The notes: a model not told the origin generated them from the sequence alone. A stretch of 64,000 bases of DNA from Dromiciops gliroides (GCF_019393635.1 NC_057863.1:573570284-573634283), one strand, 5' to 3'. Numbered from the stretch's first letter, positions 11,570 through 23,271 are shown. Translations and numbers: made by a program.

Positions 11570-12110
11570 CTTAAAGATTTGCCTACGACACTGAGAAATC
11601 AAGTGACTTGTTCAGGGTCACATGGCCAATATGTGTCATGGGCAGGACTTGAACCCAGATCATCATTGTGATCATCATCGTTGCTATCATTTAAATAGTG
11701 CCAACTATATTCCTGGCACTGTGCTAAGTATTTTATATTATTCTTAATGTCATCTTTTAAGCTTTAAAGGTAGATGAGCCATTATCCTCATTTCACTGGA
11801 GAGGGAGGAAGTACAGATATGTCTACATTCAATAATTATGTAGTAGAATATAGAATATAAACCACATATCCTGGCAGCTGAAGACAAAATTGCCTCATTT
11901 TGTCCTCACAACATCCCTTAGGGATAAGGGTTATTACTGTCCCTATTTACAGATGAGGAAACTGAAGGAAACAGAGGTTAAGTGACTTGTACAGGTAACA
12001 GCCAGTAAATGTCTGAGGTCAAATTTGAATGCAGTTCTTCCTCCCTCCAATGGACCCAATGCCTGGTGCACTATGGTACCATCTCACTGACACATCTTAC
12101 TGACTCTGAG
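11570..12110 (-). repeat. Several MIR-like fragments
   Basis: Antisense pieces at about 11570-11670 (AAGTGACTTGTTCAGGGTCACA), 11680-11820 (GTGCTAAGTATTTTATATT) and 11880-12100 (TACAGATGAGGAAACTGAAGG). Confidence 0.55.
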
Positions 12111-12779
12111 GCCAGTGCCCTATTCATATATGCCATCCTGCCTAACTATTCTATGGTTCTGTGGTGCTTGAATGAGACTTGTCTTTGGAGAGACCAATCC
12201 CTCTTTCCAAGTGAGAAACACAGCTGGATATGTCGGTTATAGGACATATAGGTTATAGGGCATATGGGTTATATTCTAAGTTCTGATACTTATTTGTTGA
12301 ATGTAGACATATTAGTACTTCCCCCTCTCCAGTAAAATGAAGATAATGGCTCTTCTTCTTCATAGCACAAAAGATGATATTAAAGCTAATTAAATAAAAA
12401 AAATTAATCTATGAAGATCTATAGGCATCCTTTCAGGTACTATGTAAACCAAACCCATTGCCACCCACCCCCAAGTTAACTCTGCTCCCAAGATTCTTAT
12501 CATAACATTCACATAAATATATGGAAAAATGTTTTTTAAATAAGACTGAGAAAGTAAGAAGAGGTTGATAAGAGTTCAGCATGCCCCATCAAACGTAAGT
12601 GCTCTGGAACTCCAAATTTAGGTAACATCAGCCCAAACAACATTGGCCAGAGTAATGGAAATGTCATTAGTTCCATTAGAAACCTCAAGTGTGTTTTGAT
12701 GAAGAAACTAAGTAAAAATATTTGAGAACTCTTTGGTACTTGGTGGAGACTTATTTGAATTTTTTCTTCTTTTCTGAAG

Positions 12780-12860
12780 GAGAGCCTGGAATATTTTGGA
12801 AAGAGAAGAACAGATACAGCTACTAGTACCAAATTTCAGGGAGTAGAAACTCCTTCACAG
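12780..12860 (+). CDS. TPTE2: TPTE2-like exon, TI-loop
   Basis: Eighty-one nt, in phase at both ends, acceptor TTCTGAAG, donor CAG|GTGAGT. It encodes [20 protein letters not shown] and then GVETPSQ. The Glu of VETPSQ corresponds to the TI-loop glutamate that sets substrate choice in Ciona VSP (Glu411), where PTEN has Thr. That numbering is recalled. Confidence 0.9.
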
Positions 12861-13053
12861 GTGAGTTTTTAAACAAAGGATAGACCTTCTAGGAAAGAAG
12901 GCTATGAAAAGTAACTAGTTGGGTTTTAAAAAAAATTTTAACTAATATCCCTTAGAAATTCAACATTATTAGTGAATTTAATCATCTCTTGATAGAAAAT
13001 AGGTAGCAGTGGTCTTTACCCTTTTGCTGTGGCAAGTTCAAGAACTGTTGAGG

Positions 13054-13225
13054 GGTATTTTGTTTGTTTGTTTTTTGGGGGAAGGGGGTTGTGGGGCAAT
13101 GAGGGTTAAGTGACTTGCCCAGGGTCACACAGCTAGTAAGTGTCAAGTGTCTGAGGCCGGATTTGAACTCAGGTCCTCCTGAATCTAGGCCCAGTGCTCT
13201 ATCCACTGCACCACCTAGCTGCCCC
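13054..13225 (-). repeat. WSINE1-type SINE
   Basis: Antisense full copy; TSD CTGTTGAGG at 13045-13053 and 13226-13234. Confidence 0.92.
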
Positions 13226-13387
13226 CTGTTGAGGTTTTTAAAATCAGTTTTTGGTGACTTCTGTGACCAGGTTTTCTTCTGAATACCTATCCTATCTTTC
13301 ACATTCCAAAAATCACATTTTAAAGTGTTGTGGTTGGGTTATCATCACAAAAGAAGGAAGAGTAAATTCTAAAGATTCCATACCTCT

Positions 13388-13700
13388 CTGGACATGATGG
13401 TACAAATGCTTGTTGTCCCTACTGCTGAAGAGGTTGAGGCTAGTGTATCACTTGAGCTTGGAAATTCTGAATTGTGTTAAGGTTAAAGCCAATCAGTTGT
13501 TCATAAATAAGTCCAGCACCAATATGGTGAGCCCACAGGAACAGAGAGATAGCACACTTGGTTAAGAAGGGACAAATCAGGCTCAGGTCAGAAACAATGG
13601 AGCAACCAGTACTGGGATTGGGACCAAGGGTGACCATTATACCTTCAACTTGGATGAGATAAGGAGATTGAAGGTAAAAATAACAACAACAATAATAAAA
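13388..13700 (+). pseudogene. 7SL (SRP) RNA processed pseudogene
   Basis: The segment aligns along the whole length of 7SL RNA: TCCCTACT near the 5' end, GAGGTTGAGGCTAG, ATCACTTGAG, TTCTGAATTGTG (7SL TTCTGGGCTGTA), CACCAATATGGTGA, CAGGTCAGAAACAATGGAGC and CAGTACTGGGAT. It ends in an A-rich tail (about 13674-13700). It is flanked by a 13-bp duplication, ATTCCATACCTCT (13375-13387) and ATTCCATGCCTCT (13701-13713). It lies in a TPTE2-like intron and is too diverged to be functional. Confidence 0.85.
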
Positions 13701-14009
13701 ATTCCATGCCTCTAAGTCGAATACTCAGGAGCAAGAAGCCTATTGGGATTTGCTCTCTAGAGGAGACTATCCCTGGCATAACCAGTACTAAGATAATTGC
13801 TATGTAGCTAAATCATTGGCTAAATAAGTGTTAAGGATATAAACAAAAGCAACACTTTCCCCCCTGCCTTTAAAGAAGAGATGCAGATAACTATCTACAT
13901 GCAAATATATGCAAGGTAAGTGGAAAGTAATAGCAGTGGGAAGGCATTAGCATGGGGGAGGTGAGAGATGGAGAAGGGAAAAGATCTGCAGAAAGTGGAA
14001 TTTGAGCTT

Positions 14010-14460
14010 AGCTTTAAAGCCTAGCAAGGAACCAGGAGTATGAAGTGAGAATGAAGAACTTTCCAGGCCTGGGGAACTATCAATACAATTTAGTGAAGTT
14101 GGAAAATGGAGTGTTATGTGTGAGTAACAACAATTGAGCCAGGACTAGGAGCTGAATTATGGAGTGTATGTAAGGGAGCAAAATGTAAGAAGATTAGGAA
14201 GATGGGGAACCAGGTTGTGAAGGACTTTAAATTCCAAACAAAGAATTGTATTGATCTTGGAAATGTAACAGGAAGCCACTGAAGTTTATTGAGTAAAGGG
14301 GTGACTGTGATAAGTTTTAGGAAGACCTCTTTGACAGCTGAGTGAAAGATGATGTGAGTGAGGAGAGACTTGAGTCAGGAAAACCAGCCACCAGGCTACT
14401 GCAAGGTCCAGGTAGTAAGAGATGAAAAGGGTCCACATCCAGGTGATAGGTAGCCTTATG
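14010..14460 (-). repeat. L2 fragment
   Basis: Antisense L2 C-terminal region: GTGAAGGACTTTAAATTCCAAACAA and GGAAGCCACTGAAGTTTATTGAGTA match the copies at 34130 and 28560. Confidence 0.65.
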
Positions 14461-14711
14461 CTGGAGTCTGGACCAGTTAGCTATCTACTACTTATAGCCC
14501 CACTTTCTCAGTATCATCCCATAGGCTGGTACCAAATGCAGAAGTGGGATATGCTGATACTTGGGGTAATATTGAAAGCAATTAAATAGATTTCTACTAG
14601 TGCTCCTTCACATGAGTTCTGGAAGCTTTGTGATTAACTGGATCCATGCAGAGTTATCAGTGGTACAACAGTCACTAGAGGTAAAAGGAGGGTTCAGAAA
14701 GAGAGAATTCT

Positions 14712-14786
14712 GGGGCAGCTAGGTGGTGCAGTGGATACTAGCTGTGTGACCCTGGGCAAGTCACTTAACCTTCACTGCCCTACCAA

Positions 14787-14790
<4 letters not shown>
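14712..14790 (+). repeat. WSINE1-type SINE with internal deletion
   Basis: The head GCAGCTAGGTGGTGCAGTGG is joined to CTAGCTGTGTGACCCTGGGC; the 75 or so bases between, including the B box, are missing. Its tail runs into (GA)n. Confidence 0.88.

Positions 14791-14851
<61 letters not shown>
14791..14851. repeat. (GA)n microsatellite
   Basis: About 30 GA units grown from the tail of the preceding SINE. Confidence 0.95.
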
Positions 14852-14853
<2 letters not shown>

Positions 14854-15026
14854 CCCAATAGATCTACGCTGGACTGACAGAATGAAATCAGTTGGGTTGG
14901 AATAGAGGGAAGAAATCAGAAATTACATTAGCCTTACAGATGCCTTGCTTATCCTTTTGTTCTGAATTTTTAACTATATTAGTTTCAAACTCCTAGAATA
15001 TTCTTCTCTTCTTTACCTAACCATCT

Positions 15027-15196
15027 CTTCTTCTTCTTCTTCTTCTTCTTCTTCTTCTTCTTCTTCTTCTGCTTCTGCTTCTGCTTCTGCTTCTGCTTCT
15101 TCTGCTTCTGCTTCTTCTTCTGCTTCTGCTTCTTCTGCTTCTGCTTCTTCTTCTGCTTCTTCTTCTTCTTCTTCTGCTGCTGCTGCTGCTGCTGCT
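15027..15196. repeat. (CTT)n / (CTTCTG)n tract
   Basis: A 170-bp pyrimidine-rich repeat of CTT with interspersed CTG. ORFs of Gln-Lys or Glu-Ala repeats on the - strand are artefacts of this tract. Confidence 0.95.
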
Positions 15197-15551
15197 TCCA
15201 ACTCTGCTTCCAACAGAATTTCCAGGCTAATCCCACCCACCTTCCATCATTTCAAACATTTCAGTAAGCTTTAGCCATCATATAATTAGTTGTATACATA
15301 CTTGCATGTTTCTCTTGATATTTTATGGAGCTACTTGACTACCCTTTAAACCCAAATCACTCTGGCCTTTATGGAATGGCCAATAACAGCCCCAGACCAA
15401 GCCTGTGTGGCTTATCATTTAGGTTTGGATGGTTTAGAATAAGCAGAAATGGCAATTGTTTTCTGTTCTGGCCAGAAACTTTGAGGACCTTTCCTTCCCA
15501 GATTGAAATTTTTCTTATAGTAAATTAGGCCATCTTTTTTCGCAATTCTTG

Positions 15552-15728
15552 ATGTGTTTTTTCTTTGTGTATGTGTGTGTGTATGTGTGTGTGGGAAGGG
15601 CCCAATGAGGGTTAAGTGACTTGCCCAGGGTCACACAGCTAGTGTCAAGTGTCTGAGGTTTGATTTGAACTCAGGTCCTCCTGAATCCAGGGCCAGTGCT
15701 TTATCCACTGCATCACCTAGCTGTCTCC
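15552..15728 (-). repeat. WSINE1-type SINE
   Basis: Antisense copy whose tail is a T/GT-rich tract (15555-15594). Probable imperfect TSD around CAATTCTT. Confidence 0.85.
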
Positions 15729-15784
15729 ATTTTGTCTCAATTCTTACCTAAGTCTTTAGTCACTGAATGGGCATTGCCACAGAT

Positions 15785-16022
15785 AAACTGAGGCTTAGGA
15801 AAGACTTTAATTTAGGAACACCAAAGTCATCCACTTCATCTCAAGCCATCACCAATCCTCTTGACTTATGTCTCATCATTGGACTTTGATGACTCTGGAG
15901 GAAAGAATGAGGCTGGCAACTTTGTACAACTCTGCCTCATTTAAATTCAATCCATGAGTAAGTCAATACATAATCCTTGTGATGCCATTGGTCTCTTTTA
16001 GAATAAAGGACAAACAACACAT
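15785..16022 (+). repeat. RTE-tailed SINE
   Basis: Shares TTGGACTTTGATGACTCTGGAGG, CAACTCTGCCTCATTTAAATTC and GGACAAACAACA with the copy at 8870. Confidence 0.65.
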
Positions 16023-16248
16023 TACATGTTTTTTTCATGTATGTTCTTGTTATCTCCCCCATTGATTACAAACCTCTTGAAAGGCAAAGACTATCTTTTT
16101 CCTTGTAACTTCCCATTGCCTTTACTACAAAATTTCAAGGTGTTTGCTCTATAAATGCTTGCTAAGATGTGGGTTACTTGCAGAGAAACTGGCAATGGCT
16201 ATTTTATACTTTTTCTTCACTTACACCAATTTGTCTCTTGTATTACAG

Positions 16249-16354
16249 AGCAGATATGTTGAATATTTTGCCCTGATAAAGAATAAATACCATTGGGCTA
16301 TCCCTCAAAATAAAATATTCAAGATAAAATCCATCACTATTTATTCAATTCGAG
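16249..16354 (+). CDS. TPTE2: TPTE2-like exon, phosphatase to C2 junction
   Basis: One hundred and six nt, acceptor TATTACAG, donor CGAG|GTAAAT. It encodes SRYVEYFALIKNKYHWAIPQ, then NKIFKIKSITIYSIR, and one base of Gly. SRYVEYF continues the PTEN-like RYVYYY helix. KSITIYSI is the first strand of the C2 domain. Confidence 0.9.
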
Positions 16355-16597
16355 GTAAATATGTTTAATATAATTGAAGGTTAAGAAAGAGAAAATCTTA
16401 TCAATTGAATTTGGTTACCAACATGTTCTATATTTACACATGTGTTCATGTATGTGGATATGCATATATGTGTATAGCTATACCTAGGGTACATAGATAA
16501 ATAAATATTAGTTACTTGATTTTGTTTGTGTAAAGAATTCATGGTAAGGAAACTCCTTCCACCAATGGATATAAGCTCATTTGCCACTTATAGTCAG

Positions 16598-16722
16598 CCT
16601 GAAGCATTAAGGGGTTAAATAACTTTCCCATGGTCATAAGGCTAATTATGTGTCAGTGACAGGACTTGAACCCTTGTCTTGATAATTCCGAAGCTAGCCC
16701 TATATCCACTATGCTGCTCTCT
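16598..16722 (-). repeat. MIR-like fragment
   Basis: Antisense AAATAACTTTCCCATGGTCATAAGGC and AGGACTTGAACCCTTGTCTT. Confidence 0.5.
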
Positions 16723-16734
16723 AGCACATATATA

Positions 16735-16975
16735 GACACAAAAAGATTTCTAGCAGCTCTTTGTGTTGTAGCAAAGAACTAGAAACAAAGGGAGTGCCCA
16801 TGATTTGGGGAATGACTGATCAAATTATGGTAATAAATGTAATGGAATATTACTGTGCCCTTAGAAATTATGAAAGAAATGGTTTTAGAGAAACCTGGGA
16901 AGAAAACCTGTATGAACAAAATGAAATGAGCAAAGCCAGGAGAATAATGTATATAATAACCACATTGTAAATGTT
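16735..16975 (+). mobile_element. L1 ORF2 3'-end fragment
   Basis: It shares AGCAGCTCTTTGT, GGGGAATG.CTGA and GTAATGGAAT with the longer copies at 25560 and 27780, including the frame for FRETWEENLYEQNEMSKA. Confidence 0.75.
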
Positions 16976-17789
16976 GCTCCCCTTCTGAGTTCCCTCCCCT
17001 AATCCCCATTCGCATTGGAAAGTTGGCTCCCCAGAGAGAGGCTGACTGCTGCTCCCCTTAGGGTTTCAGAGTAACCACAAGGGTTTGACATATTTTCCAG
17101 TTCTATTGCTCACAATCCTCCATCTAATGTGCTCCCCAATATTAATCAACCAGCGGATATCAAATAGCTATGGTAAAAGGATATTTACTGGGAAGGTATA
17201 AAAATCCCTGCTCCCACCAACTAAAAAGTACATTATTCAGTGAGGATAATGGGCTCGAACTTAAAAGAGTGGGTATAATATATTCTTCCCTGGTCTTGGG
17301 GAAAATAGTCCCCACCCACCTCATTTATGGTTGTGGTATAAGTGATTGGTGTATGGAAATGTTCTCTCTTTTTGCTATTAAATTTAGGATTTAAAATTTA
17401 ATTTTCAAATTTTTGTAGATTTGTTTTGCATCACTTTTATTTTTTGAATTTGTCTTACTCCTATATCCAGTGACCCATCTCTTGTAACAAAGAATAAAAA
17501 TGAAAGAGAAAACAAAAGGAAAAAATGCTAACACGCCAACTGAGTTTAAATATTCTATATCCATACGATCCCACCACTGTGTCATCTTTCCTTCAGAAGG
17601 AAGTTTGCTCTTTAAAACTATGTGACCTTCAGTTTCATTTTGGGGGGTTGTTTTTGTTTTGAGCCATTTGATGTGACTGGGACTGCAGGGTGGGAATTCT
17701 AGAGGTGAGAGGGTTAAGTCAGGGCAAGATCTCTGGAGGTCCTGTGGTACAAAGGGTGTGGCAGTGAGAAGGGCAATGGCTTGGGGATG
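16976..17789. other. Unassigned intron sequence
   Basis: No coding signal. The CCC-rich, TATA-containing stretch 16980-17380 could be an old LTR, but I found no bounding TG...CA with a target duplication. Confidence 0.35.
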
Positions 17790-17912
17790 GTATCAAGTCT
17801 CTCTGCACTCCAGTCTATCCTCTATATACCGTCAAAGAGATTTTCCTAAAGCACTAGTCCAACCATGTTTCTGCCTCACACCCAATAAGCTCCTGGTGGT
17901 TCACTATTATTT

Positions 17913-18116
17913 TTTTTAATCCACATTGATTTTTTACTGATATCTTTTTGTACTTATTAAAAAAAAAATATGTGTGTGGGGGGAGGGGGGCAATGAGGGT
18001 TAAGTGACTTGCCCAGGGTCACACAGCTAGTATCAAGTGTCTAAGGCCGGATTTGAACTCAGGTCCTCCTGAATCCAGGGCCAGTGCTTTATCCACTGCA
18101 CCACCTAGCTGCCCTC
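17913..18116 (-). repeat. WSINE1-type SINE with extra 3' sequence
   Basis: A perfect 12-bp TSD TCACTATTATTT (17901-17912 and 18117-18128) encloses the SINE (about 17990-18116) plus about 75 bp of non-SINE sequence on its 3' side that ends in a second T run (17913-17917). It is inserted in L2. Confidence 0.85.
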
Positions 18117-19654
18117 TCACTATTATTTCTAACACCAAAAAAGGCTCTTAACAACCGGCCCTTTTTCCTACCTTTATAGCTTTATTACATAATGACCCCC
18201 TCCATATACTCTGCATTCCATTCAACCCAGCCACCTTGCTGTTCCTTACATACAACCCTCCATCTCCAGTCTCTGTGCCTTTGCCCTGGCCATGTCCTAT
18301 GACAGGAATGCATTCTTTCCTTATCTCAGCCTCTTCTCATTCCTGGGTGACTTCAAGTTTCAGCTCAAATTCAAATCTTGTCCCATAATCATTGTTCTGG
18401 TTACTCAGTTGATGAAGAGTCTTGGAAATAGAACTGGGTCCACAACAGAAAACACCAACTGTTATCCTATAAAATGAAGGGATTGTATTATATGGCTTCT
18501 TGGGTCCCTTCCAGATGTAAATCCATGATTCTATCTTATTCACCTCTGTTACATTTGGCTATTTCATCAAAGAGAAGTTTCCATCAAGGTCTTCCTATAA
18601 AAAGTCTAGAATTCAGTGCTTGATACTTCTGCATGGGGCTTTCCTTCATCTCCCCCATCTTTACCCCTACTACCAAAAAGTTATCACTCTCCATGATGAT
18701 CCTCCCTCAAACTCCCTAACTTCCTATTTTCTCAATCTCCTTAAGTCCCATTTCCTACTCCTTCATTCCACCTTAGCCCCATACAGGGATGGTCACACAC
18801 GAGCACTTACCATTATCCACAAATTTTCTACTCCCCTAATGAGAAATCCTTGACATTCCCTGACTTGACCATGGTCTATTATTTCATCTCTCCCAATGCT
18901 TCACCATTCCTACAATTGTTCTTTGCCCTTGAGACACCCATTCCATCCGTCCCTCTGTGCTTTCTTAGACCATCCCCCCTGCTTTAACTCTGCTTTCTTT
19001 TTGACTCTACAACCTCATCTTAGTAGACATTTCAACTCTCCACTGTCCTCTGCTCGGATCCCTTGCCACGTTGTTCTGCTGCTGCTCTTCTCTTGCTAAA
19101 CTTCAGTTATATATTACTCTTACCATTCACCTTGTCCACGTCTACTCATGAGCAGTTGAATGAAAGTGCAGGAAGTTCCACAGCCATACTGGCTGGGTGT
19201 ATTACAAATTCATGTTATCCAATATTACCCAGGCCCTCACTACAGCAAGGAAGTAATTGATTTTCTATATTGCTCCTCACAAAAAGTATTCTAAACCTTT
19301 TCTTCCCTCCTCAGGTCTTCCATAGTTCTTCTTACTCCCTTTTTTTCAGCTGAGGAAGTTGCCTCTTAATAACTGAAAAATCTGAGGTCATTCAACATGA
19401 ACTCTCTTTTCTCCCATCCTCTTCATCTCAAAATCCTTTGACATCCTCTTGCCCTCTCTCTTCTTTTCTTCCAGTCTGTGACAATAATATGTCCTTTCTC
19501 CTTGTCAAGGCTCAACCTTCTACATCTGCACTTTATCCTCCCTCCTCACATATTCTCTAGCACATTGCATCCCCAATCATCCCCACTGTTTTCAATTTTC
19601 CACAGCTGACTGATTCCCTTCTGCCTTTAAACACTTCTATGACTGGAAAACTGC

Positions 19655-20110
19655 AAGAGAATCATCCATTATCGAGAAGCTGTGCAAGTCCACCATCATA
19701 AAACTGGCATACAATACCGATGAACTTCTTTGGGCAACCAAATTTTGCCATGATCTTCCACAAGCCCTCATAACTGACAGTATCAAAGCCCTTGGTCAGA
19801 TTGATGAATGATGCGTACAGACCTCTGTTCTACTTCTGGCATTTCTCCTGGAGTTGTCAGATGACAAGCACCATGTTGACCATTTCTTGGCCCTTTCCAA
19901 AGTCACACTAGCTCTCAGGTAGATGGCCATCTTCCAGGTGAAGGAACAGCCTATTACAGAGGAGGACTCTGACAAGAATTTTGCCAGCAGTGACTGAGAG
20001 AAATCCCCCTGTGATCATCACAGGACAACTGATTTCCTTTTCCTTTACAGAGATGGACTATGGAGGCATCCTTGAACTCCTGAAGGATAACTTTGTCTTA
20101 TTGTATAATC
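19655..20110 (-). repeat. RTE LINE reverse-transcriptase fragment
   Basis: The - strand encodes the RTE signature around LTKGFDTVSYEGLWKIMAKF, GCPKKFIG. It lies inside the L2 block. Adjacent 20170-20335 is RTE-like 3' sequence in the opposite orientation (GATGACCAGCCACAGCCAGACA, then GGATAAACAACAAC). Confidence 0.7.
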
Positions 20111-20169
20111 CATAAGATTTCAATCAGCCTTTGTATGAACAGTGGACCCTCTGCCTTGTAAATTTCTGC

Positions 20170-20335
20170 TGGAATAGAGACATTTCCCTCCCAAATGGTC
20201 ATACAGATTATTTAAGCCTTTTGAGTTCATATTGGTATGACCAGCCACAGCCAGACATAATGTACATTGTCTCCAACATCATGATGCCATTTCAGTCCTC
20301 TTTGAGCACTAAGGATAAACAACAACAAACACTCA
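20170..20335 (+). repeat. RTE 3'-end fragment
   Basis: Sense RTE 3' end: TTTTGAGTTCATATTGGTATGACC and AGCACTAAGGATAAACAACAACA, like the copy at 21285-21445. Confidence 0.6.
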
Positions 20336-20884
20336 CCATCTCTCCTATCCTTAAGAACAACAACAATAACTAGTCCTTGCCATCCTCTCATGATATTGTC
20401 CTATATCTCTCTTCCCTTTATCAGCCAAAATCCTTGTAAAAACCCATGTACATTCACTGCCTACACATCCTGACCCTTTTACATTCTGGCTTTCAACCTC
20501 ATTAGTGAACTAAAAACTTCTCTCCCCAGAATCATCAGAAGTTTTATAATTGCCACTGGGATGGTCTTGTCTCAGTCCTCATTCTTCTCAACCCATCTAT
20601 TTCATTTAATATTCTCTCCTCTCTGAGTTTTAATGAAACAATTCTTTTCTGGTTCACCTTCTACCTGTCTGACTATTCCTTCTCAATCTCATTTGCTAAA
20701 TAACCCTTTAACTGTGGTTATTCCCCAAGGTACTGTCCTGAGCTCTCTTCTCCCTTTTTATTTTCTATCTTGGTGATCTTATTAGCTCCTTTGGGTTTAA
20801 CTATTTTCTCTATGCAGATGCCTCACAGATACACACACACATACACATACACACACTTATATGAATATATGTGTTTATTTTTCA

Positions 20885-21128
20885 GTTCTTTCAGTTGTAT
20901 CTGACTCTTTGTGACCCCATTTGGGGTTTTCTTGGCAAAGATGCTGGAATGCTTTGCCATTTCCTTCTCTAGCATATTTTACAGATGAGGAAACTGAGGC
21001 AAACACGGTTAAATGACTTGCCCAGGATCACACTGCTGGTAAGTATCTGAGACCAGATTTAAACTAAGGAAGATAAATCATCCTGACAACAGGCTTGGCA
21101 TTCTATCCACTGCACCACCTATTTGCTC
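20885..21128 (-). repeat. MAR1-type CORE-SINE
   Basis: Antisense: TGACTCTTTGTGACCCCATTTGGGG, TTACAGATGAGGAAACTGAGGC, GCACCACCTA. Confidence 0.75.
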
Positions 21129-21139
21129 TTGTGTGTGTA

Positions 21140-21445
21140 TGTGTGCATTTGTATGTTTGTGAGACATGGGAGACACTAGCACAGGACTGCCCAGCATGTT
21201 GTGCCAGCATCAAAGAAGGTGCCATGCTCTATAAGCAAAGCAGAATTACAGTAGCTCAAAAGAAACATGAGATAACACAAATTTAGAGACACCTCCACTT
21301 AAATTAGTCATATGGACTATTTGTACCTGACCTGTGGTAAAGCCTTCCAAGCTCATATTGTTCTGATCAGCCACAGTTGGGCACACCATACTTTGACCAC
21401 AATCTAGCAAGGTTATTTTGGTGCTTTTCAAAAATGGGGGACAAC
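21140..21445 (+). repeat. RTE LINE 3' end
   Basis: TTAGTCATATGGACTATTTGTACC, GGTAAAGCCTTCCAAGCTCATATTG and TGGGGGACAACAACC are the RTE 3' end. The region encodes an HxxLxCxxC-free tail only. Confidence 0.6.
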
Positions 21446-22439
21446 AACCATGTATATGTGTATATACCTGATATGTTCATTATATCTGTTTATATGTATG
21501 TGTGCATGTACATATATATATGTGTGTGTGTATATATGTATACAAATATGTAGAATATATACATCCCCAGCCTCAGTCTCAAATCTGAATTTGTCTCAGA
21601 TCACCAGTTCTGTTAGATATTTCAAACTAGATGTTCCAAAATCATCTTAAACTCAACATGCTTAAAACTGAATTCATTATTTCCCCTCTAATTCTTCTGC
21701 TCTTCCAAACTTTCCTATTTCTGTCAAAGGTGCTACCATTCTTCTGGTGTCTCAGGTTCATAATCTCAGCATCCTGGACTATTCTTTCTCTCACCCCAGG
21801 TATCCAGACAGTTGCCCATCTTGCTGTTTTACCTTCAAATATTCTCTGAATTCATACACATCTACCACCTTAGTTCAGGCCCTCATCAACTCTCACATGG
21901 ATTATCACAACTGCCCCCCCCCACTCCAAATTGGTGTGCAGGCTTCAAGTCTTCAGTCCATTCTACACTTTGCTGTCAAAGTAATTTTCTTTAAACAAAA
22001 ATCTGACCATGTGATTCCTCTACTCACCTAGCTCAAATGCCCTCCTATTGCTTTTAGAATAAAATTTAAACTCTTTTTAGCTTTTAATGCCCTATAAAAC
22101 CTGACCCTAAACTACCTTTCCAGTCTAATTGAAATATCTCAGGACCTTGAATCCAAGAGTGTTGGGAATAATTGGTGTTGCTCAAATCATCAGAACAACC
22201 CAGACTGGCCTCTACAGCCATCATGGCTGGTGGGTGGTGGCATAGAGGTGGTGGTAGATCATTATGGAATGAGGGCCTACCTTTCTCATCAGCACCAGGA
22301 ACAGCTGCCACCAACAGACAGATAAGCCCAGAAAACCTGGGTGTAGCAGAACTTTACAGACCACCACTACTTCTTCCAGCCTAGTCCTCATAACCATCAG
22401 TTAAGGAAGCAACTCTTGTGGAGGAGAGGATAGGACCAT

Positions 22440-22600
22440 CCCACCCATTGCCAGTCAATGGTCACTCACAGGCCTGGTAGGCTTTGGTACTGTCAGATGG
22501 TACAATATCAGAGAATGATATGATTTTATCCATGGAAATGACAAGAAAAGGCACTATACCTGCTATTTTGCCACTGCACCCTAAAACCACGGATGCTTTC
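22440..22600 (+). pseudogene. Y-box protein cold-shock domain relic
   Basis: From 22486 the + strand reads GTVRWYNIRE, a stop at 22516-22518, then YDFIHGNDKK. The vertebrate Y-box cold-shock domain reads GTVKWFNVRNGYGFINRND, so 11 positions are identical and several are conservative (K/R, F/Y, V/I), including the RNP1 core. The downstream FATAP could reflect FVHQTA. It looks like an old processed pseudogene (YBX1 or YBX3 type) embedded in L2 sequence. The limits are uncertain. Confidence 0.6.
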
Positions 22601-23271
22601 CACCTGATTTGCAACTGAAACCTTCCACATGTGTTGTTTTCCTCATTAAAATGTGAGCTTCTTGAGAGCAATGACTGTCTTACTTTTTCTATTTATATTC
22701 CCAGTGGTTGGCACAATGCTTTTCACATAGTAAGTGCTTAATTAATGGGTCATTCATTCATTCAGCCTCATTAGACACTATTCCTCTTCTCATATTCTGC
22801 ATTCCAGTCAAACTTGCTTCACACACTCTGTTGCTCATACACAATGCTCCATTTCACTTTTCCATACCTTTGCATTGGCTATACCACATTCCTGAAATGT
22901 ACCCCCTTCTTCTGCCTCATAGAACTTCTCTTTTGCTCTACAACAAAGTTCAAACATTATTTTCTACATGAAGCCTTTTTTGATCTGCTCAACTGCAAGT
23001 GCCCTCCCTCCCAAACTACCTTGTACTTAACTATTTTGTGTATATTTGTATTTTGTAAATTCATACTTATATAATATGTGCTTATTATCTACCCTATTGA
23101 AATATAAATTCTTTGAGAGTAGAGATTTTTTTATTCTTTGTTCCTATATTCTTTGCAAAAAGCATAATGCCTGGAACATAGTAGGTACTTAATATATTCT
23201 GGTTGATTGATTTCCTCTAAGAATTCCTCAGACATTTATATAAACCTATGTATATGCATATTGTCTTCTTT

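Larger units (their letters stand above)
17790..22760 (+). repeat. L2-clade LINE remains, heavily nested
   Basis: Sense L2-like sequence: SDHVI-type C-terminal codons near 22000, a reverse-transcriptase region near 20720-20830 (VPQGTVLSSLL, then TMQM-like YADAS), KLNMLKTEFIIS near 21650, and L2 3' end (GTGAGCTTCTTGAGAGCA) to 22760. It is interrupted by a WSINE1, RTE pieces, a MAR1-type SINE and the cold-shock relic. At least two L2 copies are likely. Confidence 0.65.

Noticed and set aside
12982..13302. ORFs reading GGPEFKSGLRHLTLTSCVTL or LPRVTQLVSVKCLRPDLNS, here and at more than 30 other sites
   Set aside because: These are translations of the WSINE1 repeat on either strand, not proteins.
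13440..13637. A 65-codon - strand ORF
   Set aside because: It is the antisense of the 7SL pseudogene.
14985..15240. Gln/Lys-rich and Glu/Ala-rich ORFs
   Set aside because: Products of the CTT/CTG microsatellite.
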